Of a DNA stretch of 64,000 nt, positions 9,344-19,388 are shown one piece after another. A program made the position numbers and the translations under genes. Position 1 is the first letter of the stretch; every line of letters begins with the position of its first letter. The stretch lies in NCBI GenBank assembly GCA_000156115.1, contig DS995276.1:2177699-2241698 (forward strand), written 5' to 3'. The notes below the pieces were generated by a model that saw nothing but the letters and a program-made list of their open reading frames with translations, had not been told where the DNA came from and did not search any database. The DNA comes from Rhodobacteraceae bacterium HTCC2083 (lineage in GTDB: Bacteria > Pseudomonadota > Alphaproteobacteria > Rhodobacterales > Rhodobacteraceae).

Positions 9344-9850
9344 TTAGACGCCGAAGTGCACGCTTAGGATCAGGTAGATCGCCAAAGTGCCGCCCAAGGA
9401 GAGGCCCATTGGAAATTCCCAAGTACGCTCCCAGCTGTCCCATTTAGGTGCCAGCTTGGTCATTTTGGTCTTCGCGGTAAGGCGATGTGTTAAGAATGCG
9501 GCAAGGATATTAGCGGCAAAAAGTGCGAGGACAAATCTGAAATCACTTGAGTGAATAAAGGGGGCTGCGGCGGCTGCGAATTTAGCGTCGCCGGCGCCGA
9601 TCATGCCAACAGCGTTCATCAAGAAACCGATCACAAGCACGACAAGTAACCCAAAGAACCCCCAAAGATAGACACTGAAGGGGAGTGTAAGAATGCCGAT
9701 AACGACATACACACCAAACATCGCGAGGACGCACCAGTTCGGGATCCGCATCGCGCGCATGTCTGACCATGCCACCAAAAAGCAGATAGGTAGCAAAAAG
9801 GGCAGGGACCATAGCGCGAAACTGGCTGGGTTGCTTAACTCAAGTAGCAT
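9344..9850 (-). CDS. cpaA: Prepilin peptidase (TadV/CpaA, A24 family)
   Basis: A 168-aa integral membrane aspartic protease that cleaves the leader from Flp prepilins at the inner membrane. It has about five hydrophobic segments and both catalytic aspartates: one in WSDMRAMRIPNW (about residue 30) and one in the GxGD motif GAGDAKFAAA. The short length without an N-terminal methylase domain is typical of TadV/CpaA. It is the last recognisable Tad gene of the minus-strand run, 11 nt after the TPR lipoprotein gene, so probably co-transcribed with it. Confidence 0.93.
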   Translation of the reverse strand: MLLELSNPASFALWSLPFLLPICFLVAWSDMRAMRIPNWCVLAMFGVYVVIGILTLPFSVYLWGFFGLLVVLVIGFLMNAVGMIGAGDAKFAAAAAPFIHSSDFRFVLALFAANILAAFLTHRLTAKTKMTKLAPKWDSWERTWEFPMGLSLGGTLAIYLILSVHFGV

Positions 9851-9861
9851 CGACGCCGCTC

Positions 9862-10710
9862 TTAATTGACTTCAAGCGCACGAAGCGACCGAACTGCAGC
9901 TTCAAAATGCTGCGGATGCGTTTCAATCGCGTCGCGCAACAGGGCTTTGGCGGTTTCTACGTCACCTTGCTTGACGGCGGACAGTCCGAGCGTATGCAAC
10001 AGTTGTGCGCGTTCCGATTGATCCATGGGGATGACTGGCAGTTCATAGTTGCGCTGCGCACCGCGCGCGAGAACGAGGTTGTTCTTGGCCGTGAACAATT
10101 TTTGATCCTGACGGATGGCATCGCCAAACAGGCGCTCTGCGGATTTAAATTCACCGCGTGTCAATTTGGAATAGCCCCAGTTGTTCATCACACCTGCCGG
10201 CTTGGTGGTGAGCCCGGCGGCAGTCTCATAAAAGCTGTCTGCCTTTTTCCATTCGCGGTTGCTGTCAGCAATCATCGCTTCAAGACGGTAGCGTTTGTAG
10301 GTTTCATGAGTGGGCGGGATGCGATCCAGAACCGCTTCCGCTTCTTTCCACTGATTGGCACGAATATGCGCATCCGCAAGATCGACGCGGTCTACATCAG
10401 TTGCATCGGGATGGCGTGTCACAGTCTGCCACGCGCTGACCGCTTCGGGTGCGCGTTTGGCACGCACAAGCGAGCTAGCAAGACCACGTTGGTGGTCTAT
10501 GCGATCGGGGGCGTCACCCAGCGCGCGCTGAAAATACGAGACGGACTCGTTGGGATCAGCGACTGTCAGCATGACGTCGTTCAAATTGGTTGCATCAATT
10601 ACGTTTACACCCGCAACTGACCGTTCCACGCTTCCGCCGTCAGATTTGTTACACGCTGCTGTCGCAACGGCCCCAAACATGCATAGCGAAAAAAGGAAAG
10701 GATGGCGCAT
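9862..10710 (-). CDS. TPR-repeat lipoprotein of the Tad locus
   Basis: The 282-aa protein has a signal sequence ending in an imperfect lipobox (ATAAC, with Thr rather than Leu at -3), so it is probably an outer-membrane-anchored periplasmic lipoprotein. The rest reads as tetratricopeptide repeats (for example YFQRALGDAPDRIDHQRGLA and LADAHIRANQWKEAEAVLDR). It lies between tadD and the prepilin peptidase gene. By position it is the second TPR protein of the Tad system, probably helping secretin assembly or stability; that role is inferred. AAGGA stands about 10 nt before the ATG. Confidence 0.8.
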   Translation of the reverse strand: MRHPFLFSLCMFGAVATAACNKSDGGSVERSVAGVNVIDATNLNDVMLTVADPNESVSYFQRALGDAPDRIDHQRGLASSLVRAKRAPEAVSAWQTVTRHPDATDVDRVDLADAHIRANQWKEAEAVLDRIPPTHETYKRYRLEAMIADSNREWKKADSFYETAAGLTTKPAGVMNNWGYSKLTRGEFKSAERLFGDAIRQDQKLFTAKNNLVLARGAQRNYELPVIPMDQSERAQLLHTLGLSAVKQGDVETAKALLRDAIETHPQHFEAAVRSLRALEVN

Positions 10711-10746
10711 ATTTGTGCGTCCTTATACTGCTCTTGCCTCTGTTCG

Positions 10747-11334
10747 TCATGGTGTCTTACGGATTAAGAAGTCACTCGAACCCCGTCGCACCAATTTATA
10801 ATCTTGCTCTTGAGGAGTAGCATAGTCAACATTTTCCAATTTTGCGAGCGCAATTGTTAAATTCTCGCGGATTGAGTCACTTCTGCCATTGTCGAGCGCG
10901 AAGGCACGTTTGAAAACTTCGGTGGCTTCGGCGGTTTTGCCCCGCTCCATCAAGACAACGCCCAGATTATTATAGTCTTCTGGGGTCGTGTCCTCTGCCT
11001 CTGTGGCGCGCCGCAAGAGCGTTTCAGCCTGTCCCAAACGCCCCAAACCAAGGTTGGCGGAGGCCATTGCAGAGATGATTTCGGTCGTCAAACCTTGATC
11101 TGCGGCGGCCAAGCGGAAGGATTTCAACGCCAGCTCATGTTCGCCCGCAGCAGTTAAACGGTGACCGACGATCAACGGATCTTCGCCTTGGCCATTGCGT
11201 TTTAGGGAAGGGGCGTAGGGTGAGGCCTTGGACGTATTGCTCAAAGACGTGCCAAGGCCACCCGAAGAACAGGCGGCCAAAGCGAAGCTGCTGAGGAGGC
11301 AAAGCAGGGCAAATGCCCACCGCGATTGCGCCAT
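10747..11334 (-). CDS. tadD: TadD-like TPR lipoprotein (pilus assembly)
   Basis: The 195-aa protein has a clear lipoprotein signal (FALAAC) and about three TPR units, including PEDYNNLGVVLMERGKTAEA followed by VFKRAFALDNG. TadD proteins are pilotin-like outer-membrane lipoproteins of the Tad secretion apparatus. It lies directly downstream of tadC (16-nt gap), which is where TadD belongs. AAGG lies 9 nt before the start. The second TPR lipoprotein follows 36 nt later, so the locus encodes two related TPR proteins. Confidence 0.85.
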   Translation of the reverse strand: MAQSRWAFALLCLLSSFALAACSSGGLGTSLSNTSKASPYAPSLKRNGQGEDPLIVGHRLTAAGEHELALKSFRLAAADQGLTTEIISAMASANLGLGRLGQAETLLRRATEAEDTTPEDYNNLGVVLMERGKTAEATEVFKRAFALDNGRSDSIRENLTIALAKLENVDYATPQEQDYKLVRRGSSDFLIRKTP

Positions 11335-11350
11335 GTGAAAGTGCCTTGTG

Positions 11351-12322
11351 CTACATATTGCCTAATTCTGTGATGCCGACGACTGAGGGCCCAACGAGGA
11401 TGATCAACAGCGGCGGAACCGTTAACATCATTGTGGCGAGTGTCATCTTGGTTGGCAACTTGTTTGCTTTCTCTTCGGCGCGCATCACGCGTTTGTCACG
11501 CATTTCACCTGCATATACCCGCAAGGCTTCGGCGATAGAGGTACCAAAGCTGGTCGATTGGATCAAAACGGTCACGAAGCTCGCCACGTCTTGTACGCCG
11601 CAGCGCTCTGACATGTCATTGAGAACAGCGATTTTGTCCTTACCCGCTTTCATTTCTTGCGCGACGATCTCGTACTCATCAGCCAAGAAGGGGTAGGAAT
11701 GATGCAGTTCAGCCGCAACGCGCACGATGGATTGATCGAGCGATTGACCAGCTTCAACGCAAACCAGCATCATATCAAGACTGTCAGGAAAGCCGCTTTC
11801 GATCTGCTCTTTGCGCGTGTCGATGCGGCGTGTGATCCAGTATTTCGGTAAGAAATAACCAGCTCCACCCGGGCCAAGCACATACATCAGCATCTGCTGC
11901 GTCGTTGCGTTTTCGCCGCTGATCACAAAGGTGTAATAGAGCAGGCCGATGACGAGAAAGATCACACCGAGGATCATCTGCATCAGGTGGAACAAGCGCA
12001 CAGCATCTTTGTCGCGGTATCCCGCTTGGATCAATTTCAAACGAATGGCGGAGTATTCTGCCTCGTCCTTAGGCTCGAGCAGCTTGGCGTATTTCCCGAG
12101 TTGCTTGTTGCCTTTCGCAGCGCGTAAACGTTGACGGTCTTCACCAGCGGCTTTGCCTTGCATCTGCTCCTTGAGTTTGTCGAGTGGATCGACCTCTTTG
12201 GACATGATGAAAGGCACCGCCAGCAAGGCAAGCATTCCGCCGAGAACCACAAGCAGGACCAATTGTGCGTTCGGCCCGAAGGTTGCGAACATCATGTCCA
12301 TGAAGTTGTTGAAGAAATTCAT
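11351..12322 (-). CDS. tadC: Tad pilus inner-membrane platform protein TadC
   Basis: The 323-aa protein of the type II secretion F family has an N-terminal membrane segment (LVLLVVLGGMLALLAVPFI), a pair of membrane segments near residues 115-150, a cytoplasmic T2SSF domain with the ESGFPDSLDMMLVCVEAGQS signature, and a C-terminal membrane segment. With TadB it forms the inner-membrane platform that works with the TadA ATPase. It follows tadB after a 10-nt gap in the usual tadA-tadB-tadC-tadD order. Confidence 0.95.
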   Translation of the reverse strand: MNFFNNFMDMMFATFGPNAQLVLLVVLGGMLALLAVPFIMSKEVDPLDKLKEQMQGKAAGEDRQRLRAAKGNKQLGKYAKLLEPKDEAEYSAIRLKLIQAGYRDKDAVRLFHLMQMILGVIFLVIGLLYYTFVISGENATTQQMLMYVLGPGGAGYFLPKYWITRRIDTRKEQIESGFPDSLDMMLVCVEAGQSLDQSIVRVAAELHHSYPFLADEYEIVAQEMKAGKDKIAVLNDMSERCGVQDVASFVTVLIQSTSFGTSIAEALRVYAGEMRDKRVMRAEEKANKLPTKMTLATMMLTVPPLLIILVGPSVVGITELGNM

Positions 12323-12332
12323 AACTCTGGCC

Positions 12333-13301
12333 CTAAACTTTGATGTTAACGAGGATGCGCATCACGATCAGGTTCACACCCAAGAACGCAGCCACAAGGA
12401 AACACGCGGGGATAAACCACTCATGATCGAGCACGGGGTCGTAGTAGTTCGGGTCACCCAGCTGGATTGCGACAAGCGCCATCAAGGGAAAACTGGACAG
12501 AAATTTCCCGGACCATTGCGCTTCTGCAGTAATCGCCTTCACACGGCGGAATAGACGGAAGCGTGCGCGAATGACCTGCGCCAGGCCCGCAAGAATTTCC
12601 GCGAGGTTACCACCTGATTGCTGCTGGATCGTCACGGCCACGGCCAAGAACCGAAGGTCTTGATTATCAAGGCGCTCTGCCATTGCTTTCAAAGCTTCAC
12701 CGACATCTCGGCCATAGGCACTTTCATCCGCAATCACGCCCATTTCAGAGGCGAGGGGGTCCTGCACCTCTTTCGCAACGATCTGAACTGCAGAGGAAAA
12801 TGGATGACCCACGCGCAGAGATCGCACCATAAGTTCAACCGCATCTGGCAACTGCTCTTCCAGCATAGACATGCGTTTTTTCGCTTTATGGCTGATCCAC
12901 ATGAATACACCACCCACGCCAATACCGACGGAAGCAATGATGCGCACACCGATGCTTGTTTGTGTTCCAATCGTTAAGCCGAGGAAGGCGAAAACACAGA
13001 CCATACCCATGATTCCGATTAACTGCTGGGGCGTAAAAGCAATCGCGGCCTTGTTGGCCTTGTCGGAGAGCATGGAATAAAGTGGAATTGAGCGACCGTT
13101 GATATGTTGGTTCATCTCCTTGCGGAGCTTATCTAACACTTCTTCGCGGTTGCCGCCTTTCTCAAGCATCTCAAGACGGCGATTTACCTTGTTGTTAAGC
13201 GAGATCGAGCGGCCAAACACCACCAGATACACACCCTCAACAAGCACCAGCACCCCGATAAAGACAAGAGCGTAGATAATTGGTTCAGCAGTAAGGCTCA
13301 T
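12333..13301 (-). CDS. tadB: Tad pilus inner-membrane platform protein TadB
   Basis: The 322-aa T2SSF-family protein is a paralogue and partner of TadC. It has an N-terminal membrane segment (YALVFIGVLVLVEGVYLVVF), two central segments near residues 95-140, the cytoplasmic motif LPDAVELMVRSLRVGHPFSS, the block QQQSGGNLAEILAGLAQVIR and C-terminal membrane segments. It begins 5 nt after tadA, so the two are translated from one transcript. Assignment as TadB rather than TadC rests on gene order and this block. Confidence 0.95.
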   Translation of the reverse strand: MSLTAEPIIYALVFIGVLVLVEGVYLVVFGRSISLNNKVNRRLEMLEKGGNREEVLDKLRKEMNQHINGRSIPLYSMLSDKANKAAIAFTPQQLIGIMGMVCVFAFLGLTIGTQTSIGVRIIASVGIGVGGVFMWISHKAKKRMSMLEEQLPDAVELMVRSLRVGHPFSSAVQIVAKEVQDPLASEMGVIADESAYGRDVGEALKAMAERLDNQDLRFLAVAVTIQQQSGGNLAEILAGLAQVIRARFRLFRRVKAITAEAQWSGKFLSSFPLMALVAIQLGDPNYYDPVLDHEWFIPACFLVAAFLGVNLIVMRILVNIKV

Positions 13302-13306
13302 ATCGA

Positions 13307-14770
13307 TTACCCGTCTAACTTTGTTGGCTCATAGATTGAGGTTGGCAGATCATATCCCCACATGCGGAAGCGCTCTGCATAGTGGCTACGCACGCCAGTC
13401 GCGGTGAAATGACCGATAATTTTGTTCTCTGGCGTGAGTCCAACGCGCTGGAAACGGAAGAGTTCCTGCATGGAAATGACTTCACCCTCCATGCCTGTGA
13501 TCTCTGTGATCGAGGTCATGCGACGCGATCCATCCTGAAGACGCGAGGCTTGAACGATTAAGTTCACAGCAGATGAAATCTGACTACGCATCGCTTTAAG
13601 TGGCATTTCGATACCCGACATCGCGATCATATTTTCCAAACGCGACACACCATCGCGTGCAGAGTTGGCGTGGATCGTCGTCATAGATCCATCGTGACCC
13701 GTGTTCATCGCTTGCAACATGTCGATGACTTCTTCGCCACGCGTCTCACCCACGATGATGCGATCTGGTCGCATACGAAGGGCGTTTTTCAAACAGTCGC
13801 GCGGAGATACTTCGCCTTTGCCTTCAACGTTTGGTGGACGGCTTTCCATCCGGCCCACGTGCGTTTGCTGGAGCTGAAGTTCCGCAGTGTCTTCGATCGT
13901 TAGAATGCGTTCAGCGTTGTCAATGAAGGACGAAAGCGCGTTTAGCGTTGTTGTTTTACCGGAACCAGTACCGCCGGAGACGATAATATTCAGGCGCGTG
14001 GCCACAGCCGCTTGTAGATAAGCGGCCATCTCTTCAGAGAAGGCACCAAAATCAACAAGATCGTCGATGCCAAGCTTGTCTTTCTTAAACTTACGAATGG
14101 ACACAAGGCTGCCATCCACCGCAACAGGCGGAACCATGGCGTTGAAACGCGAACCATCTGTAAGACGCGCGTCAACGTATGGGTTACTTTCGTCAACGCG
14201 ACGACCCACGGCGGAAACGATTTTGTCGATGATGCGCAAAAGGTGCTTTTCGTCTTTGAAAGTCACATCGCTGAGGGTCAACTTGCCGTGCTTTTCGATG
14301 AAGATCTGCTTGGGACCGTTGACGAGAATATCGTTCACGTCATCGTCTTTCAGAAGCGTTTCAAGCGGGCCAAGGCCAGTGACTTCGTCGAACAAATCCT
14401 GGCTAAGCGCCGTGCGATCTTCGCGGTTTAGCACGATGCCTTTTTCTTGCAGAACTTCTGCGGCGATCGAGTTAATTTCGACGCGCAATTCTTGCTCTGA
14501 CGCAGTTTCAAGTGCGGCAAGGTTGAGGTTGTCCAACAACTCGCGGTGTAGCTCGAGCTTAATCTCGCTCATGCGATCTTTGCGTTTCTTTTCCTTATCA
14601 GCCGACACGCTTTGCGCAGGCGTTGTTGGCGCGGGGCGGCGCATGGTTGCGGCCGCTGGTGACTCCATCGCCTCAATGTTCGCGACCGGCGTTTTTGCGG
14701 CTTCAGTTTCACTGGTTGCGGAGACTGGGGCAAGCGCGGCGGCCTCTGGCTTTTTGTATCTGGAAAACAT
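13307..14770 (-). CDS. tadA: Tad pilus assembly ATPase TadA/CpaF
   Basis: The 487-aa secretion ATPase powers Flp pilus extension and retraction at the inner face of the membrane. Walker A GGTGSGKT is at 266-273, the Asp box is [16 protein letters not shown], Walker B lies in [17 protein letters not shown] and the His box in [12 protein letters not shown]. The first 65 residues are Ala/Pro-rich and low in complexity, as in other CpaF proteins. It starts 14 nt after tadZ and is followed within 5 nt by tadB. Confidence 0.97.
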   Translation of the reverse strand: MFSRYKKPEAAALAPVSATSETEAAKTPVANIEAMESPAAATMRRPAPTTPAQSVSADKEKKRKDRMSEIKLELHRELLDNLNLAALETASEQELRVEINSIAAEVLQEKGIVLNREDRTALSQDLFDEVTGLGPLETLLKDDDVNDILVNGPKQIFIEKHGKLTLSDVTFKDEKHLLRIIDKIVSAVGRRVDESNPYVDARLTDGSRFNAMVPPVAVDGSLVSIRKFKKDKLGIDDLVDFGAFSEEMAAYLQAAVATRLNIIVSGGTGSGKTTTLNALSSFIDNAERILTIEDTAELQLQQTHVGRMESRPPNVEGKGEVSPRDCLKNALRMRPDRIIVGETRGEEVIDMLQAMNTGHDGSMTTIHANSARDGVSRLENMIAMSGIEMPLKAMRSQISSAVNLIVQASRLQDGSRRMTSITEITGMEGEVISMQELFRFQRVGLTPENKIIGHFTATGVRSHYAERFRMWGYDLPTSIYEPTKLDG

Positions 14771-14784
14771 TCCTGATCGTCTCC

Positions 14785-16032
14785 TTAAGCGGCGGTTTCA
14801 GTTTGCTGGCTTAGCTCGTTGAGCGAGGCCGCAAGTTTTGTGATTTCTTTACGAAGCGGGTTTTTCGGAGCTGTCTTGGCCAAAGTTTGTCCATGATCGG
14901 CACCGTTCACGACAGGTTTTCCGCCATCAGGCAACTGCACCTCAATGGTGATGCCAAGGCTTTCTTCCAAACGCTTCACGCGCGTTTTGCCGTTCAGATC
15001 CGTAAACTTTGGCGCACGGTTCAAAACAAAACGCAGCTTTTCAAACGGTAGGTTCTCTGATTGCAACGCGCGCTTCATGCGAAGGGCATTCTGGGCAGAG
15101 CGCATGTCCATTTCCAACGTCGCAAAGTAGATCTGCGATGCATTCAAAACGGTCTCGGTCCACTGCACCAAGGTGGTTGGCATATCGACGATCACATAGT
15201 CAAACCGCGATTTTGCAAGATCTAGTATCACGCTGATGTCTTCGGGGCGGATCATGTCCAAAGGAATGACGTCCGCTGGTGATGTCAGCGCATGCAATTC
15301 TTCTTCGTGGACGAGCAAGGCTTGGTAAAAGCTTTCGTCATCCATGTGTTCTGTGTCAGTCAACAGTTCGAACACCGCGTCGCGACGTTGTAGGTCTAGG
15401 AATGTCGACACAGATCCGAACTGCAAATCTAAATCCAAGATACACACCTTAGGTGCGCTGTCTTTGCTCAGCGTTGCAAGTTCCCAGGCGAGGTTCACTG
15501 CCAAAGTTGTGGCACCTGTGCCACCCGCAAGTCCGTGGACTGCGATCACTCTGCCATTTCGCGATTCGCCAGAATGCGGTGCGCTTGCTGGATGAGCTTG
15601 TGCTGCGATTGTGGCAATGGGTGCGGGTTTGCGTAACCGCTCAACAGCGTTGCGTAATTCGTTTTCGGGAAGCGGGTAAGGGATGAATTCATCGGCTCCT
15701 CCACGCAAAAGTTGATGCAAAGAGGCCGGCGTTACGTCTTCTGCAATCAGGATAACTTTGATCTCGCGGGATTTGGCGACTTGGATCACTCGCTCGAGCA
15801 GGCCGAGGTCTTCTTCGTCTTCATAGTCAATGGCCAGTGCCACGAACTCCATGCCTTTAGGCTCTAATTGCTCAAGAAACGCCATGGAATCAGCAAAGCT
15901 GAGATCACCCCAAGCTTCGCCCATCACGGCTTCCATATCTTCGATCAAAAGATCGAAGTTTTGTACATCGCGGCTAATCGTACATGCCCGAAGCGGGCTG
16001 TCGTCTACATGAATGTCGTCATTGCCTGACAT
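14785..16032 (-). CDS. tadZ: Pilus localisation ATPase TadZ/CpaE
   Basis: The 415-aa protein has an atypical receiver-like N-terminal domain (to about residue 130) and a ParA/MinD-type ATPase domain with the deviant Walker A HGLAGGTGATTLAVNLA and the block DLDLQFGSVSTFLDL. TadZ/CpaE proteins place the Tad machine in the cell. I take the ATG at 16032 because AGGA stands 8 nt before it; an in-frame extension to 16083 lacks such a site. The 211-nt gap before it holds the ompA-gene terminator, so tadZ heads its own transcription unit. Confidence 0.93.
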   Translation of the reverse strand: MSGNDDIHVDDSPLRACTISRDVQNFDLLIEDMEAVMGEAWGDLSFADSMAFLEQLEPKGMEFVALAIDYEDEEDLGLLERVIQVAKSREIKVILIAEDVTPASLHQLLRGGADEFIPYPLPENELRNAVERLRKPAPIATIAAQAHPASAPHSGESRNGRVIAVHGLAGGTGATTLAVNLAWELATLSKDSAPKVCILDLDLQFGSVSTFLDLQRRDAVFELLTDTEHMDDESFYQALLVHEEELHALTSPADVIPLDMIRPEDISVILDLAKSRFDYVIVDMPTTLVQWTETVLNASQIYFATLEMDMRSAQNALRMKRALQSENLPFEKLRFVLNRAPKFTDLNGKTRVKRLEESLGITIEVQLPDGGKPVVNGADHGQTLAKTAPKNPLRKEITKLAASLNELSQQTETAA

Positions 16033-16186
16033 GGTCTTATTCCTGCTTGGCGAAATGGCTTGGCGTGCTCGACACGGTCCCATTCGCTCTTTTTTTCACA
16101 AAGGGCACACTTACTCTTCACAGGCAGTAATCGTCTTCAATCTAGGCAACATTAGGGCCGAATGAGCGCGATTGTGCGAATACAAA

Positions 16187-16215
16187 AAACAAGCGGGCCG
16201 ATTTCTCGACCCGCT
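16187..16215 (-). terminator. Terminator after the OmpA-like lipoprotein gene
   Basis: On the minus strand AGCGGGTCGA pairs with TCGGCCCGCT around a GAAA tetraloop and is followed by TG and a T-run. One G-U wobble forms only in the minus-strand RNA, so the hairpin is stronger in that direction. It separates the secretin/OmpA unit from the tadZABCD unit. Confidence 0.85.
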
Positions 16216-16243
16216 CGCATGCTTTGAAGCTTGTGAAAGTGAC

Positions 16244-16903
16244 TTAGTTCGGAACGCGTGGGTTCACTGCAGATATAGCGGTTCCGCTAGCAACATACTC
16301 GCGATACACGATTTGCGCATATTGGCCGTCCATCACAGTCGGGTGCCCACCAACGAATCCACTGACTTCGGTGACTGTGCGACGATTGCGGCGCTCGCGA
16401 CCCTCGCTGACGATAAGCGGTTGCTCCTCGCCAAACGACGAGACCGCTTCAAGGCGTGATTTTCCAATGCCGTTTGCAGCAAGGAAATTAACCACCGCAT
16501 AGGCGCGTTGAAGCCCCAATGATTTGTTGGAAGCATTGCCGCCAACTGCATCCGCATGTCCATAGACGCGGAAGCGCACTTCGGGGAACTGGCGGATCCA
16601 CGCGGCTTGCTCGCGCAGAGTATCGTGCGCACCGGCATCGAGCTGGGCGCTGCCAAAGGCAAAATTCACAGTTGTCAGCACTTCATTCGCGAACCGCGCG
16701 GACAAATCATAGGCGTATTGCTTTTCGCCGCTCATGATCTGCGTGTTGTTCATTGTCGCATTGCCAAAGGTGCCAGAATTCAACAGCGATCCGGCTTCTG
16801 TACCGAAAGAGCTGTAGACAGGATCACCCGATGAGCAGGCTGACAGCAAAGCCGCAGAGCTTACGATAAGAGCGGCGTATGTGTGAGAGGTGCACTTTGC
16901 CAT
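16244..16903 (-). CDS. OmpA-family lipoprotein of the Tad locus
   Basis: The 219-aa protein has a lipoprotein signal (ALLSAC) and a C-terminal OmpA-like peptidoglycan-binding domain (about 95-195) with the motifs VNFAFGSAQLD, RFRVYGHADAVGG, RAYAVVNFLAANGI and GRERRNRRTV. It probably anchors the Tad outer-membrane complex to the cell wall; that is inference from domain and place. The start lies 2 nt after the secretin stop codon, so it is co-transcribed with it. The family is certain, the exact Tad name (RcpB-like) is not. Confidence 0.85.
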   Translation of the reverse strand: MAKCTSHTYAALIVSSAALLSACSSGDPVYSSFGTEAGSLLNSGTFGNATMNNTQIMSGEKQYAYDLSARFANEVLTTVNFAFGSAQLDAGAHDTLREQAAWIRQFPEVRFRVYGHADAVGGNASNKSLGLQRAYAVVNFLAANGIGKSRLEAVSSFGEEQPLIVSEGRERRNRRTVTEVSGFVGGHPTVMDGQYAQIVYREYVASGTAISAVNPRVPN

Positions 16904-16905
16904 GT

Positions 16906-18330
16906 TTAGTCCATTACGTATCCGTATGATCCGGTGAAGTCTTGTCGTGCAACTTCCGCCGCCGCACCCTTCTTAGGACGACGAGAGTCTCCTGTCACGC
17001 GCCCAAATAGGAATAGATCCTTTTCTGTTGGCGGGCTAATACGATCTGTAGGCAATGCAAGCGCTTCGCCACGTGTCGGAGTGACCAGATGCGGGGTTAC
17101 GATGATAACGAGCTCTGACTGCTCTCGCTTATAGTCTGCGCTGCGAAAGAGAGCACCAAGAACCGGAATGTCGCCGAGCCAGGGCACCTGACCGGAAAGA
17201 TCGGTGAAGTCATCCTGCAAAAGACCTGCAATTGCAAAGCTTTCGCCGTCGCGCATTTCAACCGTCGTCGAAGTGCGTCGCACTTTAAGGCCGCTGATCG
17301 CAAAACCGTCGCTGACAATGCCGTTTGCGGCATCAAGGGAACTAACCTCAGCATTCAGTTCGAGGTTAATGACCTTGTCATCCAAAACGCGCGGAATGAA
17401 GGCTAGTTGAACACCGAAAGGTTTGAACTGGATCTGTACACCACTGCTGCTTTGCACTGGAATAGGGTATTCTCCACCCGCAAGAAATTTGGCTTCTTGA
17501 CCGGACAGGGCTGTCAGGTTTGGTTCTGCCAAAGTGCGCACCATTCCCTTGCTTTCAAGGGCTTCAAGCAGAATGCCAACTTCAAGACCGCCCGCGTTAA
17601 ATCCGAAAAGCGTCGCGCCATTGTTTGCATTATTGGCCGGGGCTGTGCCTGCAATTGCAGCGCTGGAGGCCGCGCCGGATGCGAGCGTGTTTGTGCCGCC
17701 TCTGACACTAAGGTTTCCACCTAGGGCACTGCCTCCCAAAGCGAGCGAAGAGCTCAGAGACTTAGAAACTGAGCGCTGCATCTCGGCAAAACGGACTTTC
17801 AACATGACCTGTTGAACACCGCTGACTGATAGAAGGTTCGTGACGCGCTCCGGCGCATAGCGCTGTGCGAGATCCATCGCGCGATCAACCTTGCCCGCAC
17901 TGGAGACCGTGCCGGACAAAACGATACCATCGTTCGCGGTGCGCACTTCGATTTTTTCGCCGGGTAGAATTTGACGCAGGCGTTCTTTAAATTCGCTAAC
18001 ATCTGCGGACACACGCACGTCGACGTTTGTGATCAAACGGCCTGCATCATCCAAAAGGGTGAGCGTCGTAAGACCTGGTGATTTGCCCAAAACATAAACC
18101 GTACGATCCGACAGGGTCGAGATGTCAGCAATCGACGGGTTGGCAATGCTGAGTTCCGCGAAGGGAACATCGCTTTCCACAACCACCGCGCGGTTCATCG
18201 GAATGGGCAGTGTTGAGCTGCTACCAGACCGCACAATGCGCAGTGTGTCAGCATGCGCCGGTGCGACGGATGCCGTGAATAAAACAGCGCAGCCCAAAAA
18301 GGCCGCTCTCAGGGTATTTAACTTTTTCAT
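16906..18330 (-). CDS. rcpA: Tad pilus outer-membrane secretin RcpA/CpaC
   Basis: The 474-aa secretin forms the outer-membrane channel for the Flp pilus. It has a signal peptide (ending APAHA), an N-terminal pilus-secretin domain (VVESDVPFAELSIANPSIAD), a BON-like domain (IEVRTANDGIVLSGTVSSAG) and the secretin core ending with the block GLLQDDFTDLSGQVPWLGDI and then VLGALFRSADYKREQSELVI. The start at 18330 is chosen because GAGGAG lies about 9 nt upstream and a signal peptide begins there. It follows cpaB after a gap of about 190 nt in which I see no gene. Confidence 0.96.
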   Translation of the reverse strand: MKKLNTLRAAFLGCAVLFTASVAPAHADTLRIVRSGSSSTLPIPMNRAVVVESDVPFAELSIANPSIADISTLSDRTVYVLGKSPGLTTLTLLDDAGRLITNVDVRVSADVSEFKERLRQILPGEKIEVRTANDGIVLSGTVSSAGKVDRAMDLAQRYAPERVTNLLSVSGVQQVMLKVRFAEMQRSVSKSLSSSLALGGSALGGNLSVRGGTNTLASGAASSAAIAGTAPANNANNGATLFGFNAGGLEVGILLEALESKGMVRTLAEPNLTALSGQEAKFLAGGEYPIPVQSSSGVQIQFKPFGVQLAFIPRVLDDKVINLELNAEVSSLDAANGIVSDGFAISGLKVRRTSTTVEMRDGESFAIAGLLQDDFTDLSGQVPWLGDIPVLGALFRSADYKREQSELVIIVTPHLVTPTRGEALALPTDRISPPTEKDLFLFGRVTGDSRRPKKGAAAEVARQDFTGSYGYVMD

Positions 18331-18521
18331 TGTGATCTGCTCCTCGATCACGCCTCGGGTGCAGGTCTTTTGCCCGCTTTTGAAGAAACATGGGCCAGTT
18401 TGGTTTTTATTGCAAGAATCAATGGGTTCTGACGTGTCGTTGCTGTGTGTCTTTGGCAACAGGGGCGCAAATAGAAAGGGCACCGCCGCAGCGATGCCCC
18501 TCATTTTGGATGTCGATTTTG

Positions 18522-19388
18522 TCACGAGCCTTCAGCGCATGGGATCGGGATATTGACGGTTTCGCCGCCCTTGCGCATCCGAATGGAACAGACCTTTTTC
18601 GCCTCTTGCTGCGCTACAGGTTGTGCCTCTTCGATGCCAAGCAACTGTTTCTGGTCTACTTCAATAAGTTCGGCAATCGTTTCGTCACGCTCTCCAACCA
18701 AAGACAGGTTCAAGCGGCCTGTGCTTTGTGCCTGGGTCAAAGATGCACCTTGAAGCTGGGTCACCGCAACAGTCACGGTGCGCGCGATTGATGCCTTTTT
18801 AACTTCCTCATTGGCGCTTTGATCGATGGCAATGATCCTTACGGCGCTTTCAATTAACCGGGTAACGGTACGTGATTTGCGCTGCTCACCGTTCGCTTGA
18901 ACTTTTCCAGTCCAGTAAACGTCGACGTTGTTGCCCGGACGCAAAAAGCCCGAAACGCCTGAAGTTGAGTCAACTTTGATTGTAAATGCGCTTTGACCTG
19001 GCTCGAGACGTGATTGAAGGCCAACAGATTTGCCTGGTTCAGTGATTTTCACTGCTAGAATCGCTTCAAACTTCTCAGTCGCTCGCATCACATAGCGTGC
19101 ACCGGCCTGATCTATTGGAAACAGCTCCTCTTTGCTTTGGAAAATACCCTTTGGCAGAGCGTTAGAGGGCCACTGCGCAACGGCAATGTCTTTTAATTTG
19201 ATTTCATCGCCATAAGACAATTTGCGATTTGCCACGAACACAGGAACAGTCGGGACAACAGGCGTTTTGTTTGCCTGCGCTTCCAACAAGGCCGCTTTGT
19301 GTTGGTTTACGTATTTCTGGGTCATATGAACGGCAACCCCAGCGAGGGCGATTCCGATCAATAAGACGACACCGAAGATCATTCGCAT
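18522..19388 (-). CDS. cpaB: Flp pilus assembly protein CpaB/RcpC
   Basis: The 288-aa protein has one N-terminal membrane segment (MIFGVVLLIGIALAGVAVH) and a periplasmic SAF domain (about 48-115, with VFVANRKLSYGDEIKLKDIA), followed by the CpaB-specific part containing SGFLRPGNNVDVYWTG. CpaB proteins act with the secretin in Tad pilus assembly. AAAGG lies 8 nt before the ATG. Three Tad components (cpaB, rcpA, ompA) follow the pilin genes on the same strand, which is the usual order. Confidence 0.95.
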   Translation of the reverse strand: MRMIFGVVLLIGIALAGVAVHMTQKYVNQHKAALLEAQANKTPVVPTVPVFVANRKLSYGDEIKLKDIAVAQWPSNALPKGIFQSKEELFPIDQAGARYVMRATEKFEAILAVKITEPGKSVGLQSRLEPGQSAFTIKVDSTSGVSGFLRPGNNVDVYWTGKVQANGEQRKSRTVTRLIESAVRIIAIDQSANEEVKKASIARTVTVAVTQLQGASLTQAQSTGRLNLSLVGERDETIAELIEVDQKQLLGIEEAQPVAQQEAKKVCSIRMRKGGETVNIPIPCAEGS